DNA of 64,000 bases from Chlorokybus atmophyticus (GCA_009103225.1 RHPI01002533.1:1431186-1495185), one strand, 5' to 3'. Counted from the first letter of the stretch, positions 1 to 12,647 are shown. Notes: generated by a model not told the origin, from the letters alone. Numbers and translations: made by a program.

Positions 1-1010
1 TAACCACAAGCAGCCGTACCGTAACCGATCGAGACAATTGCCACAACATACCTCATGAAGTCTTCGCTCCAGCTCCTTGGGACTGGGGTAAAGTGACAAG
101 GACATGCGTTTTGCCAACAACGTCGCCACTTGTTGCGGAGGAAGAGATAACCCCTCCCAGAACCGGCGCACAGCTTGCTGTTCAGCTTCTGACCATGGGG
201 CCAATGGTCCCATGTTCCCATTGCCGGCCCACCCCTCTTGCCTGCAGCTGGCCAACACACAGTGCTGAGTAAGCAGCGCCAACAGCTCCAGAGCAAGCAT
301 CAGCATGGCTGTGGGAGCAGTGGATTACTTTGTTACTTTGGTCAACAGCATTGTCAGGAATCGTTGCCGCTTGCAAAGCGCAGTTGCGCCGCAAATGTGC
401 ATTACAACTGCCTGCAACCAATTGAGTTGTGCGGTTTGCCAGTTTTGTAGATAAAACCAACCGCGGCAAAGCAACCTGGCCCTTGCCTGTACAAAGAGTT
501 GTAGAAGCGGGGCGCAGTGGCGCTAACCGTGTCAGCTCGCGTGAGGCGCATGAGGGAAAACATCATTTGTGCCCTGGGCACAGTCACAATCAACAGATTT
601 GGCCAAGAGTTGATTCTACAAGATGGCAGGAGTTGTGAAAGCTGTAGGTGCTGCCTGCGCCTGGGAAACGCTAATATTCACGTTGTTGCCATGATGACAT
701 TGGTGTGCAGTGGTTTGCAGCAGCCTAGTCAAACAAACGTCGCCGCCGACAAGTCACTAAGCTGTAAAGGTGGCACTGTTGTTTTGAGCTTGACAGGCAG
801 CAGGTGCCACAAACACGATCACCTAGCGTTAGTACCGACGTAGTAACCAACGCAAGTCTCGCAGGTGAACAATCACGACCACTAGCATGGTGCCACGTGA
901 ACACATTCGCTGATGGCATGTCAACATGTGCGCTGGTCCCTTTGGTGAGCTTGGCCACAGCTATTGTTGCAACTGAGCAAAAATGGCAACAGACACACGG
1001 TAAACACAGC
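1..1010 (-). repeat. Left arm of a divergent inverted duplication
   Basis: Read on the minus strand, this arm resembles 2690-3640 on the plus strand. Recognisable matched blocks are the mTERF first exon (52-213 against about 3460-3610), an upstream block (about 480-600 against about 3095-3190) and a more diverged block near 880-990 against about 2700-2770. The arms are diverged with indels, so this is an old duplication and not an assembly palindrome. Apart from the mTERF exon I see no convincing gene in 214-1010. Confidence 0.6.
52..213 (-). CDS. mTERF-like protein, first coding exon (partial, runs off the left edge)
   Basis: This exon is the inverted counterpart of the mTERF-like gene at 3413-4342. 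Read on the minus strand it starts at the ATG at 213-211 and keeps an open frame with the same core residues (PWSEAEQQAV, FWEGLSL, PKELERR) as the right-hand copy, then reaches a GT donor (gag|gtatgt) at 51, matching the donor at 3611. The substitutions between copies mostly preserve the frame, which suggests two functional paralogues rather than a gene and a dead copy. mTERF proteins are helical-repeat nucleic-acid-binding proteins of mitochondria and plastids. The mTERF repeats of this copy lie outside the window, so the assignment rests on the paralogue. Confidence 0.6.
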
Positions 1011-1616
1011 TGAAGCATTCTGGCTGAGCCAGAATGCTGCATAAGTTGAGGCTTGCAGCGAAATAATCAATGCCAGAAAGCAACACTTGCCGTTGGCAGG
1101 CAAGGCACAAGTGCACTGCCCGGACAACCCTCTAGACATGACCACAATGTATGCGAATTATAAGTTTTGTATTTCAAGTACATAGTGCTTGACTAACGCC
1201 TGTTCTTCCACCGGACAAGCTTGACGGTGGCCAATGCATGCATACAATTGGAGTACGGGAGTGCAATCATGCTAGCAGTGGGCAACTACACGCAACACAT
1301 CAACTTGAGTTCACGACCTACCGTCTGCACAACGGAGCCGTTTCTGGCCGTTGCTCCCGCTGGCACCAAACCCTATGCACGCTGCTGCCGCCGTCGCCTC
1401 TGACGAGCTGCACCAAGCAGCATGCTTGCATGCATGGTTGCCTGCAGCACCCACGACACGGCGCTAGCCACGAGATCTACAACGCGGACCACGACACGGT
1501 GGTCACCTGCAACGACGCCCTCAACCACCACAGCCCTCACCACCACCATCGCCGCCACCCCCGCAGCTCAACCAGGCGTCATGCTCGCCGGACATCCCGC
1601 ACCTAGCGACGACCCA

Positions 1617-2181
1617 TGTCATGCGTTGCCCACGTGGAACCGGTGTCACAGCGACACACGACGCAGTGAAGTACGAGGTGGGTGCCATCATGAGAGAAGC
1701 CGGCTTCAGAGTCGCTTACGAAGTGTCCGGACTACTGCCGCTGCGGGAGGGGAGACGCAAGGCCGACGCGTCGACCTGCTTGTGACGGAGCCCGGATCCG
1801 ACGGTCGCATCCTGCTGGATGTCGTGGTGAAAGCATTTACCGTGGAGTCGGGAGCGGCCGCACTGCAGGCGGAGGCGACGAAGCGCGGGAAATACTCCGA
1901 TGCCCATCGCACGGATACGTTTATCCCGCTCGCATGGCGCCTTAGGGGAGGCATTTCATGGGCTACTGCGACGCTGTGCGGCGCGCGTCGTCCGTGAAAG
2001 GGACCAAGATAGGGCGCGCATACCGGGCTATCTTCGCACCTACAGGCAACGCATCGCTTGCGCACTACAGAAGGCGCAAGCGGTGGCGGTCCTCGACAAG
2101 GCGGCAGCCATGACGGACTCGACACGAAGGGCGGCCGCGGTTTGGGCGACCACGACGTCCGAGACTTTTATAGTCGCCTAG
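1617..2181 (+). pseudogene. Non-LTR (LINE-like) retrotransposon 3' fragment, frameshifted
   Basis: Translation across three frames gives a series typical of the C-terminal end of LINE polyproteins: a THDAVKYEVGAIMREAGF-like block (about 1655-1705), then RRVDLLV, then ILLDVVVKAF with a KRGKYSDAH block (about 1765-1910), then a helical tail rich in arginine (about 1925-2130). Frame changes occur near 1765 and 1940, so it cannot encode one protein. No reverse transcriptase motif is present; only the extreme 3' part survives. It sits in the spacer of the inverted duplication and is GC-richer than its flanks. Family assignment is by general resemblance only. Confidence 0.5.
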
Positions 2182-2689
2182 TCGTACAGCAGATAATCGC
2201 TTGTGCTAGCTGGTTGCTTGGTTTAATTGTAGTGACCGGAACATTGCCGTTGTGGCCATCTGCAATATAGTCGCTGTTGTTGTCAACGACTTTGCCATTG
2301 TGCATGCCATGAGCGGCGGGGGCGGCGACGCAGACGGCGTGAAGGCGGGTGTCGGTCACGGTAGGGGCGGTGGCATCGCCCTTGGCTACGCTGGCCGTAT
2401 CAGCTGCCAGAGGGTTGGTGGCATGCTCCGCCTGGCCAGCGACGGGCGGGCAGTGTGACGGCAAAGGTTGCGTTTGCGTGAGCAGAACAGCTGCCTCGTA
2501 CAGGTGAGCTCTGCAAGTCGAGCTCAAGCCATTGTGTTACGTAGCATGCATGCAATTGCAGGCGGTGACAGCTGCCAACCGGCAGCTTGGTTCAGCTGTA
2601 GAGGGTTGGGCGCACGCATTGTTCAAACAGCTATCATGGCTCACAGTGCTCGCCGTGCGTCACTGCTTTAATCAGCTGTATAAACCCAT
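2182..2689. other. Spacer of the inverted duplication, no gene recognised
   Basis: Between the retroelement fragment and the right arm there are only short frames of biased composition. Nothing resembles a conserved domain or an RNA gene. Confidence 0.5.
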
Positions 2690-3640
2690 GTAACAATGGC
2701 TGTGGCGAATCTCACAACCAGGAGCAGCGCACATGTTGACTTGCCAGAAGCGCAAGTTTTCACAACCAGCAATGACAGAGACTTGCGTTTGTTAGTGGGT
2801 CAGACGCTCATAAAAGTTGCAGCTTTGTTGCTTGTCAGTAGCGACATACGTTTGACAACACTCATCGGCATGTTGACTCGCTCGTCTGTGTACAAGTGCG
2901 TGCGCGCACATGTGGCCAGATCGTCACAGATGGCTGCATTTTGCGCCACCACTGCACACATAGTAGAAATGGCGCCAACGTGCGTAATCAGCTTGCTAGT
3001 TGCAAGGCACTGTCAGCAGCTCATTCTGTTTACAAATCTTGTTATCCTCTTCCACAAGCATGCATTGGACTTACCGGTAGCTGTGTCCCCAGTGCACATA
3101 TAATGTTTTCCCTCGCGCGCGTCACAAGAGCTGCCACAGCCAGCACCATTGCGCCCAATTTGTACAACTCTTCATATAGGCAAGGCTCAGCTTAGTTGCC
3201 GCAGTAAATCTGATTATTGATATCAGCGCCCCTCACAACGCAACACTTGGTTGCAGGCAGATACAGCTTGCATTTGCAGCACAACAGCGCTTTGCATGCG
3301 GCACAACAATTCCTGAGGATGCTGTTGACACAAGCAACAAGGTAAGCTGCTCCTCCCCCACGACAATGCTGAGCTTGCTCAAGTTGGAGCTGTCGGCACT
3401 GCCCAGTCAACAATGTCTGTTCGCCAGCTGCCGGCAACACGTGTGCGCGGGCCTCGATTGCCCCCATGGTCAGAAGCTGAGCAGCAAGCTGTGCGCGAGT
3501 TCTGGGAGGGGTTATCTCTTTCCCCGCAACGAGTGGCGTCGTTCATCACGCAAGGCAAGACCGAGTCGCTTTTCCGCAGTCCCAAAGAGTTGGAGCGACG
3601 TATCCATGAGGTACGTTGTGTAGGTTGTCTCAATCTTCGT
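2690..3640 (+). repeat. Right arm of the divergent inverted duplication
   Basis: This is the plus-strand partner of 1-1010. It contains the upstream region and first coding exon of the complete mTERF-like gene. In the block at about 3095-3190 the left arm stays open (CFAAVGFIYKTG) while this arm has a stop at about 3193, so that block is probably leader or non-coding sequence here. Confidence 0.6.
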
Positions 3641-4342
3641 GCACGGGTGCTTGTGATCAAGCTTGTTACGTCGCAGATGCAGAAGCTCATTCCTGGTGTG
3701 AGAACCACAGCGGTGACAACGCATCCACTGTTGAAGCGCGTTCCTGAGAGTCTTGCAAACAACCTGTCAAGGCTCAAAGCGCTTATAAGCATCAGTGACA
3801 AGGACCTTTCCATTGTGCTGCGCCGTGCTCCTGATATTCTCACTTTAACACCGGAAGTTGTGGCTGTAAGATTTGCTGCCTGGCAGACGTTTCTCAGAGT
3901 TGATACTGCACAAATGGTCGCGTTGCTGAAACGATGCCCATGGTTGGTTGGTGACGATGATGCTTCCGTGCGCAGCAAGCTTCAAACGCTGCTAGATGGC
4001 TTTGAGTCTTGCAATCTGGGGAGCAGGAACCTTGCCATGCAGCTTTTCATGTACAACCCAGGAGTGGTTGTGCGGATGTCAAGTGAGCGCGTAACAACAC
4101 GCTGCAAGCGGCTAGCTGTTGATATTATGGAGGTGGAGCGAAGCACATGGTCAGTGCCAATATGGCGCCTAGCATTTTCATATGGAGACCACGTGCTCGA
4201 CCGCTTGTTGTTCTGTCGGCAGCGTGCACTTCACATGGCAGCCTCAACAGCCCTGACCTTGTCTGCAGCCTCCTGGCACCGAAGGTTTCCCGAGTTCACT
4301 CGCTGGCAACAGGAGCTTGCAGAGGCACGTCAGGCTCAATGA
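3413..4342 (+). CDS. mTERF-like helical-repeat protein
   Basis: Two exons, 3413-3610 and 3677-4342, flank a 66-base in-frame intron (gag|gtacgt ... tcgcag|atg), giving about 287 residues. After a PWSEAEQQAV-containing N-terminal segment the protein carries consecutive roughly 30-35-residue helical units with the proline/leucine signature of mTERF repeats (LLKRVPESLANNL, VLRRAPDILTLT, LLKRCPWLVG, LFMYNPGVVV). Family members bind organellar DNA or RNA and act in transcription termination, splicing or ribosome assembly in mitochondria and plastids. The protein is short for the family, with only about 5-6 repeats, and no clear transit peptide is visible at the ATG used, so an upstream exon may exist. 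A possible polyadenylation signal (aataaa) lies at about 4373. It has a divergent paralogue at the left edge. Confidence 0.7.
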   Translation: MSVRQLPATRVRGPRLPPWSEAEQQAVREFWEGLSLSPQRVASFITQGKTESLFRSPKELERRIHEVRCVGCLNLRARVLVIKLVTSQMQKLIPGVRTTAVTTHPLLKRVPESLANNLSRLKALISISDKDLSIVLRRAPDILTLTPEVVAVRFAAWQTFLRVDTAQMVALLKRCPWLVGDDDASVRSKLQTLLDGFESCNLGSRNLAMQLFMYNPGVVVRMSSERVTTRCKRLAVDIMEVERSTWSVPIWRLAFSYGDHVLDRLLFCRQRALHMAASTALTLSAASWHRRFPEFTRWQQELAEARQAQ

Positions 4343-6493
4343 GCCAACAGCATTGTCATGCCAACATCAGAGAATAAATGAGGAGCGTTATGTTGGCTTA
4401 ATGGTGGTAGTGGTTGAGGACACTGCGGGACAGCTGCTACTGGCTGATGGCTGGATGGATAAGCCGCCGCCGAGGCATTACGGCATGCGGCTGGCAGCAA
4501 TGCGGGCTGCTGTGCGGTATGCCTGGCTTGTCTGCTCGCTGCTGTGGTGGCTGGTTAGCCTGATACGAACGAGCCCTGCCTTCCGCATGTAGGTAAGTGT
4601 TCTTACTTGGATTTACTTGCCTACCGTCTGGCTGGGATGCCTTGCCGTCCGCAGAAGCATGTACTGTATAGACCATTGCACGTTGCATCTTATGAAATGC
4701 ACTTGTGCTGGTATATGGCTTATGGCATGCATAGAGAATTGTTGGGTCACTCTGCTCGCATGTCGGGGAATGCCACATGCGCCTTTGCGTCTGCAAGGAA
4801 GCTCAAGGTTTGGGGTGAGTTAGATTAAGTTGGGTTGGTATTACAAGAACACATTGGCCTAACTTCCTGCCATGCCGTGCTGCACGCAAAGAAGTGTTCA
4901 CGTATGCTGCCGTGTGTCCAGCCATGGCTCGGGCTTGGTCTGCTTCACTGCCACTGGCGCTGTCATCAGTGATGCTCATTTGCCGCCCTCACCGTGGAGG
5001 ATTTTTACCCCTCTGGCATTAACGGTGGCGACACAACAATGGGCAAGTGAGTGAACCTTCAAGGAGGCGTGAGTGCATTTACATGTGCGTGCGGGCATGC
5101 GCGTGCGTGTCACACCACACTTGCCTTGACAGCGAGACTTATGCTTTGCACCTGTCTGTCCCAACCATAGCTGTGACAACTGTGTTTGCAAATCAATCAA
5201 CAACTATCCATCATTCCAATATCTTCAATACACCCTTCGTCGTTTGCGGCGTGTACAACAGCAACGGCGCAGCACATTTTGGCTCGTTCTACGACCGTCC
5301 TTCCCCAGTCAACTTCCACACAACATCAACCTGCCTTCAGCATGGTGGCAGGTTCTCAACGGACCTCTGCAATGCGCCCGGCGACTGCGGTGAGAACATA
5401 CTGCGTTGTCAGCAATACACTTCTCGTTGCGGACATTAGCAGTAATGTTGGTCAAGCATTTCCCACACGACAGCTTGCTGCTGCCTTCTTTGCCTCGTCC
5501 GTCACATTGCCTGTCTTCTTCTTCAACTTCAGATCATCAGCCAGCAACTTGGAGGACGGACGCAGATGCGCCCGCGTCAATGTGGACAGCAACGGGGCAA
5601 TGCACAGCCTTCTAGTGTTGTTGCAGATGATGACCGTCAGCACTCCACAGCAGGAAAAGCCGATGGCAATGGCATGGTCAATGAGGCGAAGCTAACGGCG
5701 TAGCTTAGCGGTCTTGAGTTTGCGTGCGTAGGTGAGTGCACGCGTGTCTGCTAGGCATGATCAGTGCGTGCGAAGTAATTAAGTCGCTTCTCATGTGAAT
5801 GTTTTTTGTGCTCACTAAACACACACGACTTGGACGTGCTAGTGCATGGGGAGCACTGAAGTCTGCCTGTGTAATGTAATGAGTGAATGGGCACACTTCG
5901 GTTGGCTGCATACTCGCATACTTGCATGTGACAATTATACGCATTTTTAGTACACACACAAGATTGCAATGTAGTGGGAATGCAATGTGTGCACGAGCAT
6001 GCGGGCTGGCTCAAGCCCGCTGTATGTTGTGCCATGTGCAAAGTGTCACATAAACTCATCCTCTGACTCCGATGTCAGTGGCTAACCAATGGATGCACCC
6101 TTGATGGCCATGCCAGCCGCAATAACCACGAAATGCAATATGATCTGCAAAATAAGGGACTACACAGCCACCTATCGGCTGCCACAAGCCATTGCCGCCT
6201 TGGCACTATGTCATGTGGATGTAATGTAACAAACAAATTGCACCAAATGGCCATGGCTTCCATAACGTTATGATGTGGTGAGAGAACTTTGACGCGCCCT
6301 GTGCATGCGGATTGATCACCCCTTTGGTTGATATTTACTGATGTCATGCCTAAACAGCTGGTAAGTGCCAGATGCACTACTTACTTTTACCACGCGCCAC
6401 TGTTTTGAGGCAATGGCCATCGCCACAGACTACAGATGCATGCGTGCCAGTGCTGTGCTGATGTGGTGAGCGCAAATGTGCCTGATCAATATA
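4343..6493. other. Intergenic, no gene recognised
   Basis: Several frames of 60-170 residues are open here, the longest on the plus strand at about 5186-5695, but none has recognisable domains or a convincing splice pattern. The stretch ends at the stop of the minus-strand helicase gene. Confidence 0.4.
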
Positions 6494-9400
6494 TCACACA
6501 ATGGTACTGTCGCTGGCAATGGGAAACCTACTCATCTGCTCAAGTGCTTTGCTCGCTGCATCCGCAACAGGTGCACCTACGCCTGGAAGCAGCGGCACCT
6601 GCAAGCCAAGTCCACATGTTGGCAATAACACATAGCCCACCAATGAGCATGTGTGCAGCAACAGGTCATACAACACCAAGAGCTCCACACCACCACCTCA
6701 CCTGCTTCAACAACTCTACCGTGCGCCGCAACACCCGCACCAGATCCCCGTCATCCAGCGCCGTGAAGTTGATGAGTTCCTCCCACGACGCACCGTTGGC
6801 CCATGCATACGTGAGAGACACCGGGGCGGTCTCAAACAGGATCGGTATCTTGACGTTGTTGGCTCTGTGAACGCGCACCAGTTCGGACTGCAGTTCTCTG
6901 ATGGTCTGCATGGCGCTCTGCAGAGCATTCGTGATAGGCTGGTCCGACCACGTGTCGCTGTCGTGTCGGCTGCGGAAGCTCGTTCCCTCCGTCGTGATGG
7001 CCGACACCGCACCTGCCAGCTCCGCGGGATTCAAACCAACGACGGCGTCCGACAACAGCACCTGCGCCACCCACAGCTCGTTCTCCGTACGAAGCACGGC
7101 CGCGGCCTTGCCGAGTGTGGTCAGCGTGCAGCGCTCGGGGTCCTCCGCCGAAGGCTTCACCGCGCTCATGGTCATCAACACCGACAACAACGGCTGCACC
7201 GCTGTCCACGTGCCCTGTAAACGCACAGTGACTATTGGTGAGAACACCACAACATGACAACACAATAAGAGAGAAGCACAACTCTGTTGCTACGCACCAT
7301 TGCAGGTATTGACAACTGGGTTGCAGCAGGAGACCCCTTATTTGAGTCGGGGTCGGCATCTTCCGCAGCTCTCTTCTGCACATTGCATGATGTCACACAT
7401 GCGCGACAACCAGGCACACAACGTCTTACACACACACGCTTGATACGGTGTTTTTGTGTGCACGCGAACCTGGTGGTTTTTGATGCGGGACGTGATATTC
7501 GCAAGCCTCCTCTTGAGTCGGAGCACTTCACGCTGGAGAGCTGGCACGCGTGCAGCGCGGTCCAGTGCTGGCGTGTTGACAAACGCCTGCGATACCGCCG
7601 CTGCCGTCTCGGACGTGGACGCGTCCCCCTCGGCCACGAAACCCTCATTGGGTCCAGCTCGCTTCCACCGATCACGGCTGTGTGGACGAGAGGGTTGAAC
7701 AAACATGACAGCACGTGTTGCGCGCGGGCAGAAAAGAGTGTACAACTGCACCTTGGGACAGCGGGGACTGCGAGTGGTTTGCCCGCGCGTTGCATGATGG
7801 CATCGAGTGGCGGCTGCGACGAGTGCACGGACACCAGCCTTGCGGCCGGCACCATACGGAACATGTTGTCCGCGCACAAGCAGATGTAGTGTGGCTGCGG
7901 GCCAGGCACCTTTGACAAGCAAGGGAGGACATTGGATTCACTCACACACACGCAGACCGATGAAACTTGTACACACGACACACAGTGCCCACACAAACCT
8001 CTGCAAGGAGCACGCCAGGCATTGCGCTGTCCTCCCCTCCGCGCACAACACTCCTGCTCGTGCTGAGCTCGACGAGCGTGCATGCACTCACGCTCTTGAG
8101 AGCGTCCGCGACTTGCTGTGGGTTGAGGCTGGTCAACTCCTCTTCCACGCTCGCGAGCTCCGCAACCACTACCTGCTGCACGTGGTTCAGCTGCTGCAGA
8201 GACTCCTCGTCCACAGGAGTCGTCAAACTCGTCAGGCTGTTGCCAGCCGGCATCGTGAAGTCCGATAAACTCCCACTCAACACCTGCGAGCTCATCACCG
8301 TCACAACAACGTGTCAAGCCACGCACATGAGAATCAACGTCTCACAGCTGACCTTCTGCAAGTCTTTAACAGAGTGCACCCTGAGCAGATTGAGTGTGGT
8401 GCCGTAGGCCGGCATGAAGCGCGCGTTCAGGAAGACGGGGGGCCGCATGCAGAGAGAGGCTGCGGCCTCCGCGCTGTCCTGAGACGTCTGCAGGAACACA
8501 ATGTTCCCCTGCGAATCCAAACCTCTCCTGCACACATTGACACGAAGGTACGCGTTGCTGAATCGGACAGCACTAGTGAGAAGCTGCTGCGGGTGTTATG
8601 GCATTCGTAGGGTGTATGCGTGTATACCTTACCTGCCAGCACGGCCTATCAGCTGATGAAACTCGCTTGGCAGCAAGAGCCTGTGCCCGGCTTCATTCTT
8701 CTTGCCGACAGAAGACAGCACGACCGTGCGCACGAAGATCTTCAGACCCGCGGCAAGCGACTCCGTGCCAAAGACCAGCTTGATCAGGCCGTCCAGGCAC
8801 AGGTCCTCAACCAGCTGGCGCCACTCTGGCAGGATGCCAGCATGGTGCGCCGCTATCCCACGCAACAGGGGGGCAACCTCCTCCTGTACAGACTCACATC
8901 AGCACTTGCATGGGTAACACGCGTATATATAAACATCTTGACACAGAGATTAGCAATGTGACACTAGTTCGGTGCTTTCTTTTGACATTCTCACCTGGCG
9001 AGCGTAGCCAGGGTGGGCATCCAAGAAGACGCGCAGTCGAGCCCGGATGGCTGCGCCTTCTTCTTCAGTGACCAGGGACAGCGTGCTCACCCTCGCCGCT
9101 TCGCGCATGGCGTTCTGGCAACCGTACCTGCTGAATATGAAGAATATGGCGGGATACATGTTCTTCTGCTGCAGCTGCCACAGCACCGATCGCAGACTCG
9201 GCCGCCTGCTAAGCGTGTCCTGAAAGAGACGCAACCACGTTGAGAGGTTGTTCATGCAATGCACCACAGTATGCACCACAGTGCCAACAAGTCATCGACC
9301 CACCGTCCTGTTGCTGCTGCGCTGGCTGTCTGCATCAGAGCCTCGAGTCTGGAACTTGTGCGGGTCTCTCCTCGTGCCGTTGCCATTGCGCCAACTTGTA

Positions 9401-12400
9401 GTCGCAATGCTGCACGCAGAGTCCACAATCAGATTGTTAAGTATGCGTGCATGAACACAACACCAGCACACGTGCGGCAGGGCAGCACGCACCGCCTCGG
9501 TGTAGATGCAGTGGCGCTGGCTCGCAACGCGTAGTTTAAGCCACTCTGTTCATCATTCAGCAGAGGGTGCATTCCACCAGGTTTGCAGAAGTAGTATGTC
9601 TGCACACCGGACAATGCATGCGTAAGCAGACTGGTATGCAGCAACATGACCACTTCATCACGCATCACGTACATGGGGCACGGGTCGGGAGGTGCACACG
9701 ACGAGCGATGTTGGCCCGTGGCGCTCTCGCAGCCACGCGGCGACGACATCGGCATCTCCGGCAACAGCGGACATGGCGAGGAGGCGTATCTTTGGGGCGT
9801 AGAGGAGGGACTCCTGCCACATGGTGCCCCGCTGCTTGTCGCTGACCGTGTGGAACTCGTCCAGCACGATCAGCGCCACGCCGTCCATGCTGCCGGGACA
9901 AGTAACAGGTATGTCCTACAGGGAGTAACAACGATAGTCGCTGAGACAAGAGATATACAAAATTTACACATGACTCCAACTAGCTTGCTGCACAATGCAT
10001 TGGAGTATACAGACCACATACATCGACACCGCGTGCGCCGTGTGCAAAGGACAATGCGCGGAATATGTCCACGGTCATGACGACCACTGGCGCATCCATG
10101 TTGACGGTCAGGTCACCCCATATCGCACCCACACGGTCCACACCAAAGCGCGCGACAAAGTTGCGGTACCGCTGGCCGGCCAATCCCTTCAGAGGCGTCA
10201 CGAACGCGACCCTCCTGCCCGCGGCGAGCTCCTGATAGATGGCGTACTCGGCCACGGCCGTCTTGCCTGCCACACGTGTCATTGCATAATGTATAGACGG
10301 CTGCTGCAGCATGATGTACTGTGTATTAGTATATTACGAACCGGCACCGGCGGGAGCACACAGCAACACAGAGTTATTGTCGTTGAGGTGGCGGACAGCC
10401 TGTCGCTGCCACAAATCCATCTCAAATTTGAAGAATAAGTTGTACACCGTTTCGTTGACATCCAGCCCGTTCCGGATCATTGTCTGGACAAAATGAGACG
10501 AGAACGCGTGACAAGCATGGCTTCGCATGCTGGTCAATACGCAGCTGCAGCATAGAATAACATTACCTTTACCACATCAAAAGCTTCCGACAGCTGACCC
10601 CCTCGAATCCGATCAATTACCAGCCGCAACTGTTGAGCACGCAAACTACTGCCCTGTGCTGCCTCTATGTACACGGGGGGCACTTGAGCAGGTTGCGCGC
10701 TGCCATTGCCGCCCGCTGACCTGCTGACAGCAAGCTGAGCTCCTACGCCACGAGCCCTCTGAAGCGTGGCACGCGCACACACGCACACGCACATCAAAAA
10801 GACCAGCACACCTACCTGTACTCGCCATTGCCATCGGCTTTGCTCGCTGTAAACTGCTGATTTTCATCAATAAGTGCGTTGACACTAGAAGGCTCTGCAT
10901 CGCTCGCGCGCAAACGGCTGTCAGCATCGTCGCGGGCGCGTTCGCGCTTATCCTCCCCGTTGCTGGGCGATGGTACAGCAGCTGATGGTACAGCGGGAGA
11001 AGAAGAAGATGCTTCTTCACTGACACCACCACCACCAGGCAATGACAGTAGCAAGTCCTGTTGGCAATATGTTGGTACTGGCCCAGACTTGATCTGGTGG
11101 CCGATGATAATGGTGCATGCGACCTACCCTTACCTGCACAGCGGTGTCATTGAAGCCAAAGAACGAGCGGCCATTCACCACAGACGCGATGCCGAGGCCT
11201 TCCATGGCGTTGCTCCAGGCGTCAGCAGCAGTGCAGCCCCTGAAAGTGGCGTCCGTGCTCCCATCCACCCACACCTGGGCAATGTTCGCTGTCTTGAGCA
11301 CCAGCGCAATGCCTCTCTCATGACCGACCCTTGCAACGCAACGGCCATCTACCCACCTCAAAAATGGGACCTTCATGCCCAGCCAATATACGCATCCAGT
11401 ACAGTACGTTCTTGAATCGCTTCGTTGCCGTGTACCCCACTGGGTAAGGATGCCTTCGCTTCGCACGCCTGCACATTGCCAACAATTCCATGACATGCAC
11501 TTGTTTGTTTAGTACTATGATTTTCCCCTTGTGACTGTTTGTTCACGTCCTTCTGGATTCTTGATATTTTCAGAATCGCTTTATCACTCTCAATGCAGTG
11601 TGCTCATGATTGGGTAGTCGTTGTGGGGTTCACACTCACCTGTCCGTCCAGTAGAGATGTGCGTCCGGGCCATCGTAAATCTTGCCTGCGCTCAGGACGA
11701 TGACGTTCCCTTTCACCCGCATGGGCAGCGCCCAACCGCTCTCACGCAGCTGCTCCGCGGTCGGGGCCGGATCCACCTGCATGCAACACCGGTCAGCTTT
11801 TGCGTGAATATTGTTGAACACTAGCGCGCGCGCGCGCAACATCAATAGACAGTGTCTTGGCAACTGTAACGCGCAACCCGCTGCTCAGTCAGCATGCTGG
11901 TTGCATTGCATGGCTGTTCCATAACATAGATGCTGCGCAACAGTTGCAGCCACAAGCAAGATCTGCTGTTTGTGCCGTCTAAGAACCTATAATTCAATGC
12001 CACCTGCATGGTTATGGTTGGCAATTCCGCAATGCTGTGCTTGCTCAATAGCATACACGCCAACAGACAATGTGCTGATCTGGGATGAGTGGATGGATGC
12101 TTGATTGAATGCAACATTGAACGAACGTCAAAGGTGTGTACAGGACACTATGTATACGGTGAAATAAGACGCATGTGGCCAACGCAGCACAGCCCACCTC
12201 ATCGTCGTCCTCGACCACATCATCGCCCTCTTCATCCAGCACCTCCCCATCTGCCTCGACGTCTTCCGCGTCCACGTCCTGTTCGCTGCGGCGGCGAGCG
12301 TCCACCCTGCTGGCGGCTAGGCGGGTGCCGCGTGGTCTCCTTCGGCTGCCGATCCTGCTGTGGTGCGGCGGCGGCGGCGGCGGCGGTGGTGGCAGCGAGG

Positions 12401-12647
12401 CGGCGAAGGGCGACTGCGACGTGGAGGGCAAACCAGCACGCTCACGCGCTGCAGTACAGAGCTGCTGTGGCTGCGCCGGCGCTCCAGCCCTGGTGGTCGG
12501 CGGCGAGCAGGAGCAGGTGGCGGCGGCGAGGGTGGGAGCTGTGCGGTGGCGATGAGTGGTGGTGTTGGTGCCAGCAACGCTCTGGTCAGGCAGGGGTTGC
12601 CGCGGCGGTCGCGTCCGCGAGCTGATTGCCGACAATGCAGACGCCAT
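6494..12647 (-). CDS. FYRN-FYRC domain protein fused to a Ski2/ISE2-type DExH-box helicase
   Basis: Multi-exon gene. Exons whose phases I checked: 12198-12647, 11640-11776, 11357-11468, 11134-11274, 10816-11057, 10567-10756, 10342-10483, 10022-10266, 9673-9915, then one starting at 9599; later exons lie near 8960-9230, 8620-8880, 8330-8540, 7940-8280, 7500-7900, 6700-7200, and the last is 6494-6598. The N-terminus is proline-rich, then acidic. FYRN follows (VLSAGKIY, YPVGYTATKRF, GPIFEV), then FYRC (TAADAWSNA, NGRSFFGF). Helicase motifs come next: Walker A APAGAGKT (split by an intron), DEFH, SAV, AIFFIFSR, AAHHAGILP and QLIGRAGR, and a C-terminal domain ending GDLVRVLRRTVELL. Plant ISE2 is a plastid RNA helicase; FYR domains occur in nuclear chromatin proteins. 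All junctions between the FYRC and helicase exons keep frame, and I see no separate helicase ATG. Two adjacent genes remain possible. Confidence 0.7.
11823..11838. repeat. Alternating GC dinucleotide run
   Basis: A short run of alternating G and C lies in the first intron of the FYR-helicase gene. Such runs are prone to Z-DNA; no function can be assigned. Confidence 0.7.

Noticed and set aside
5186-5695. 169-residue plus-strand open frame
   Set aside because: Composition is that of non-coding DNA here, no domain is recognised and there is no splice or promoter support.
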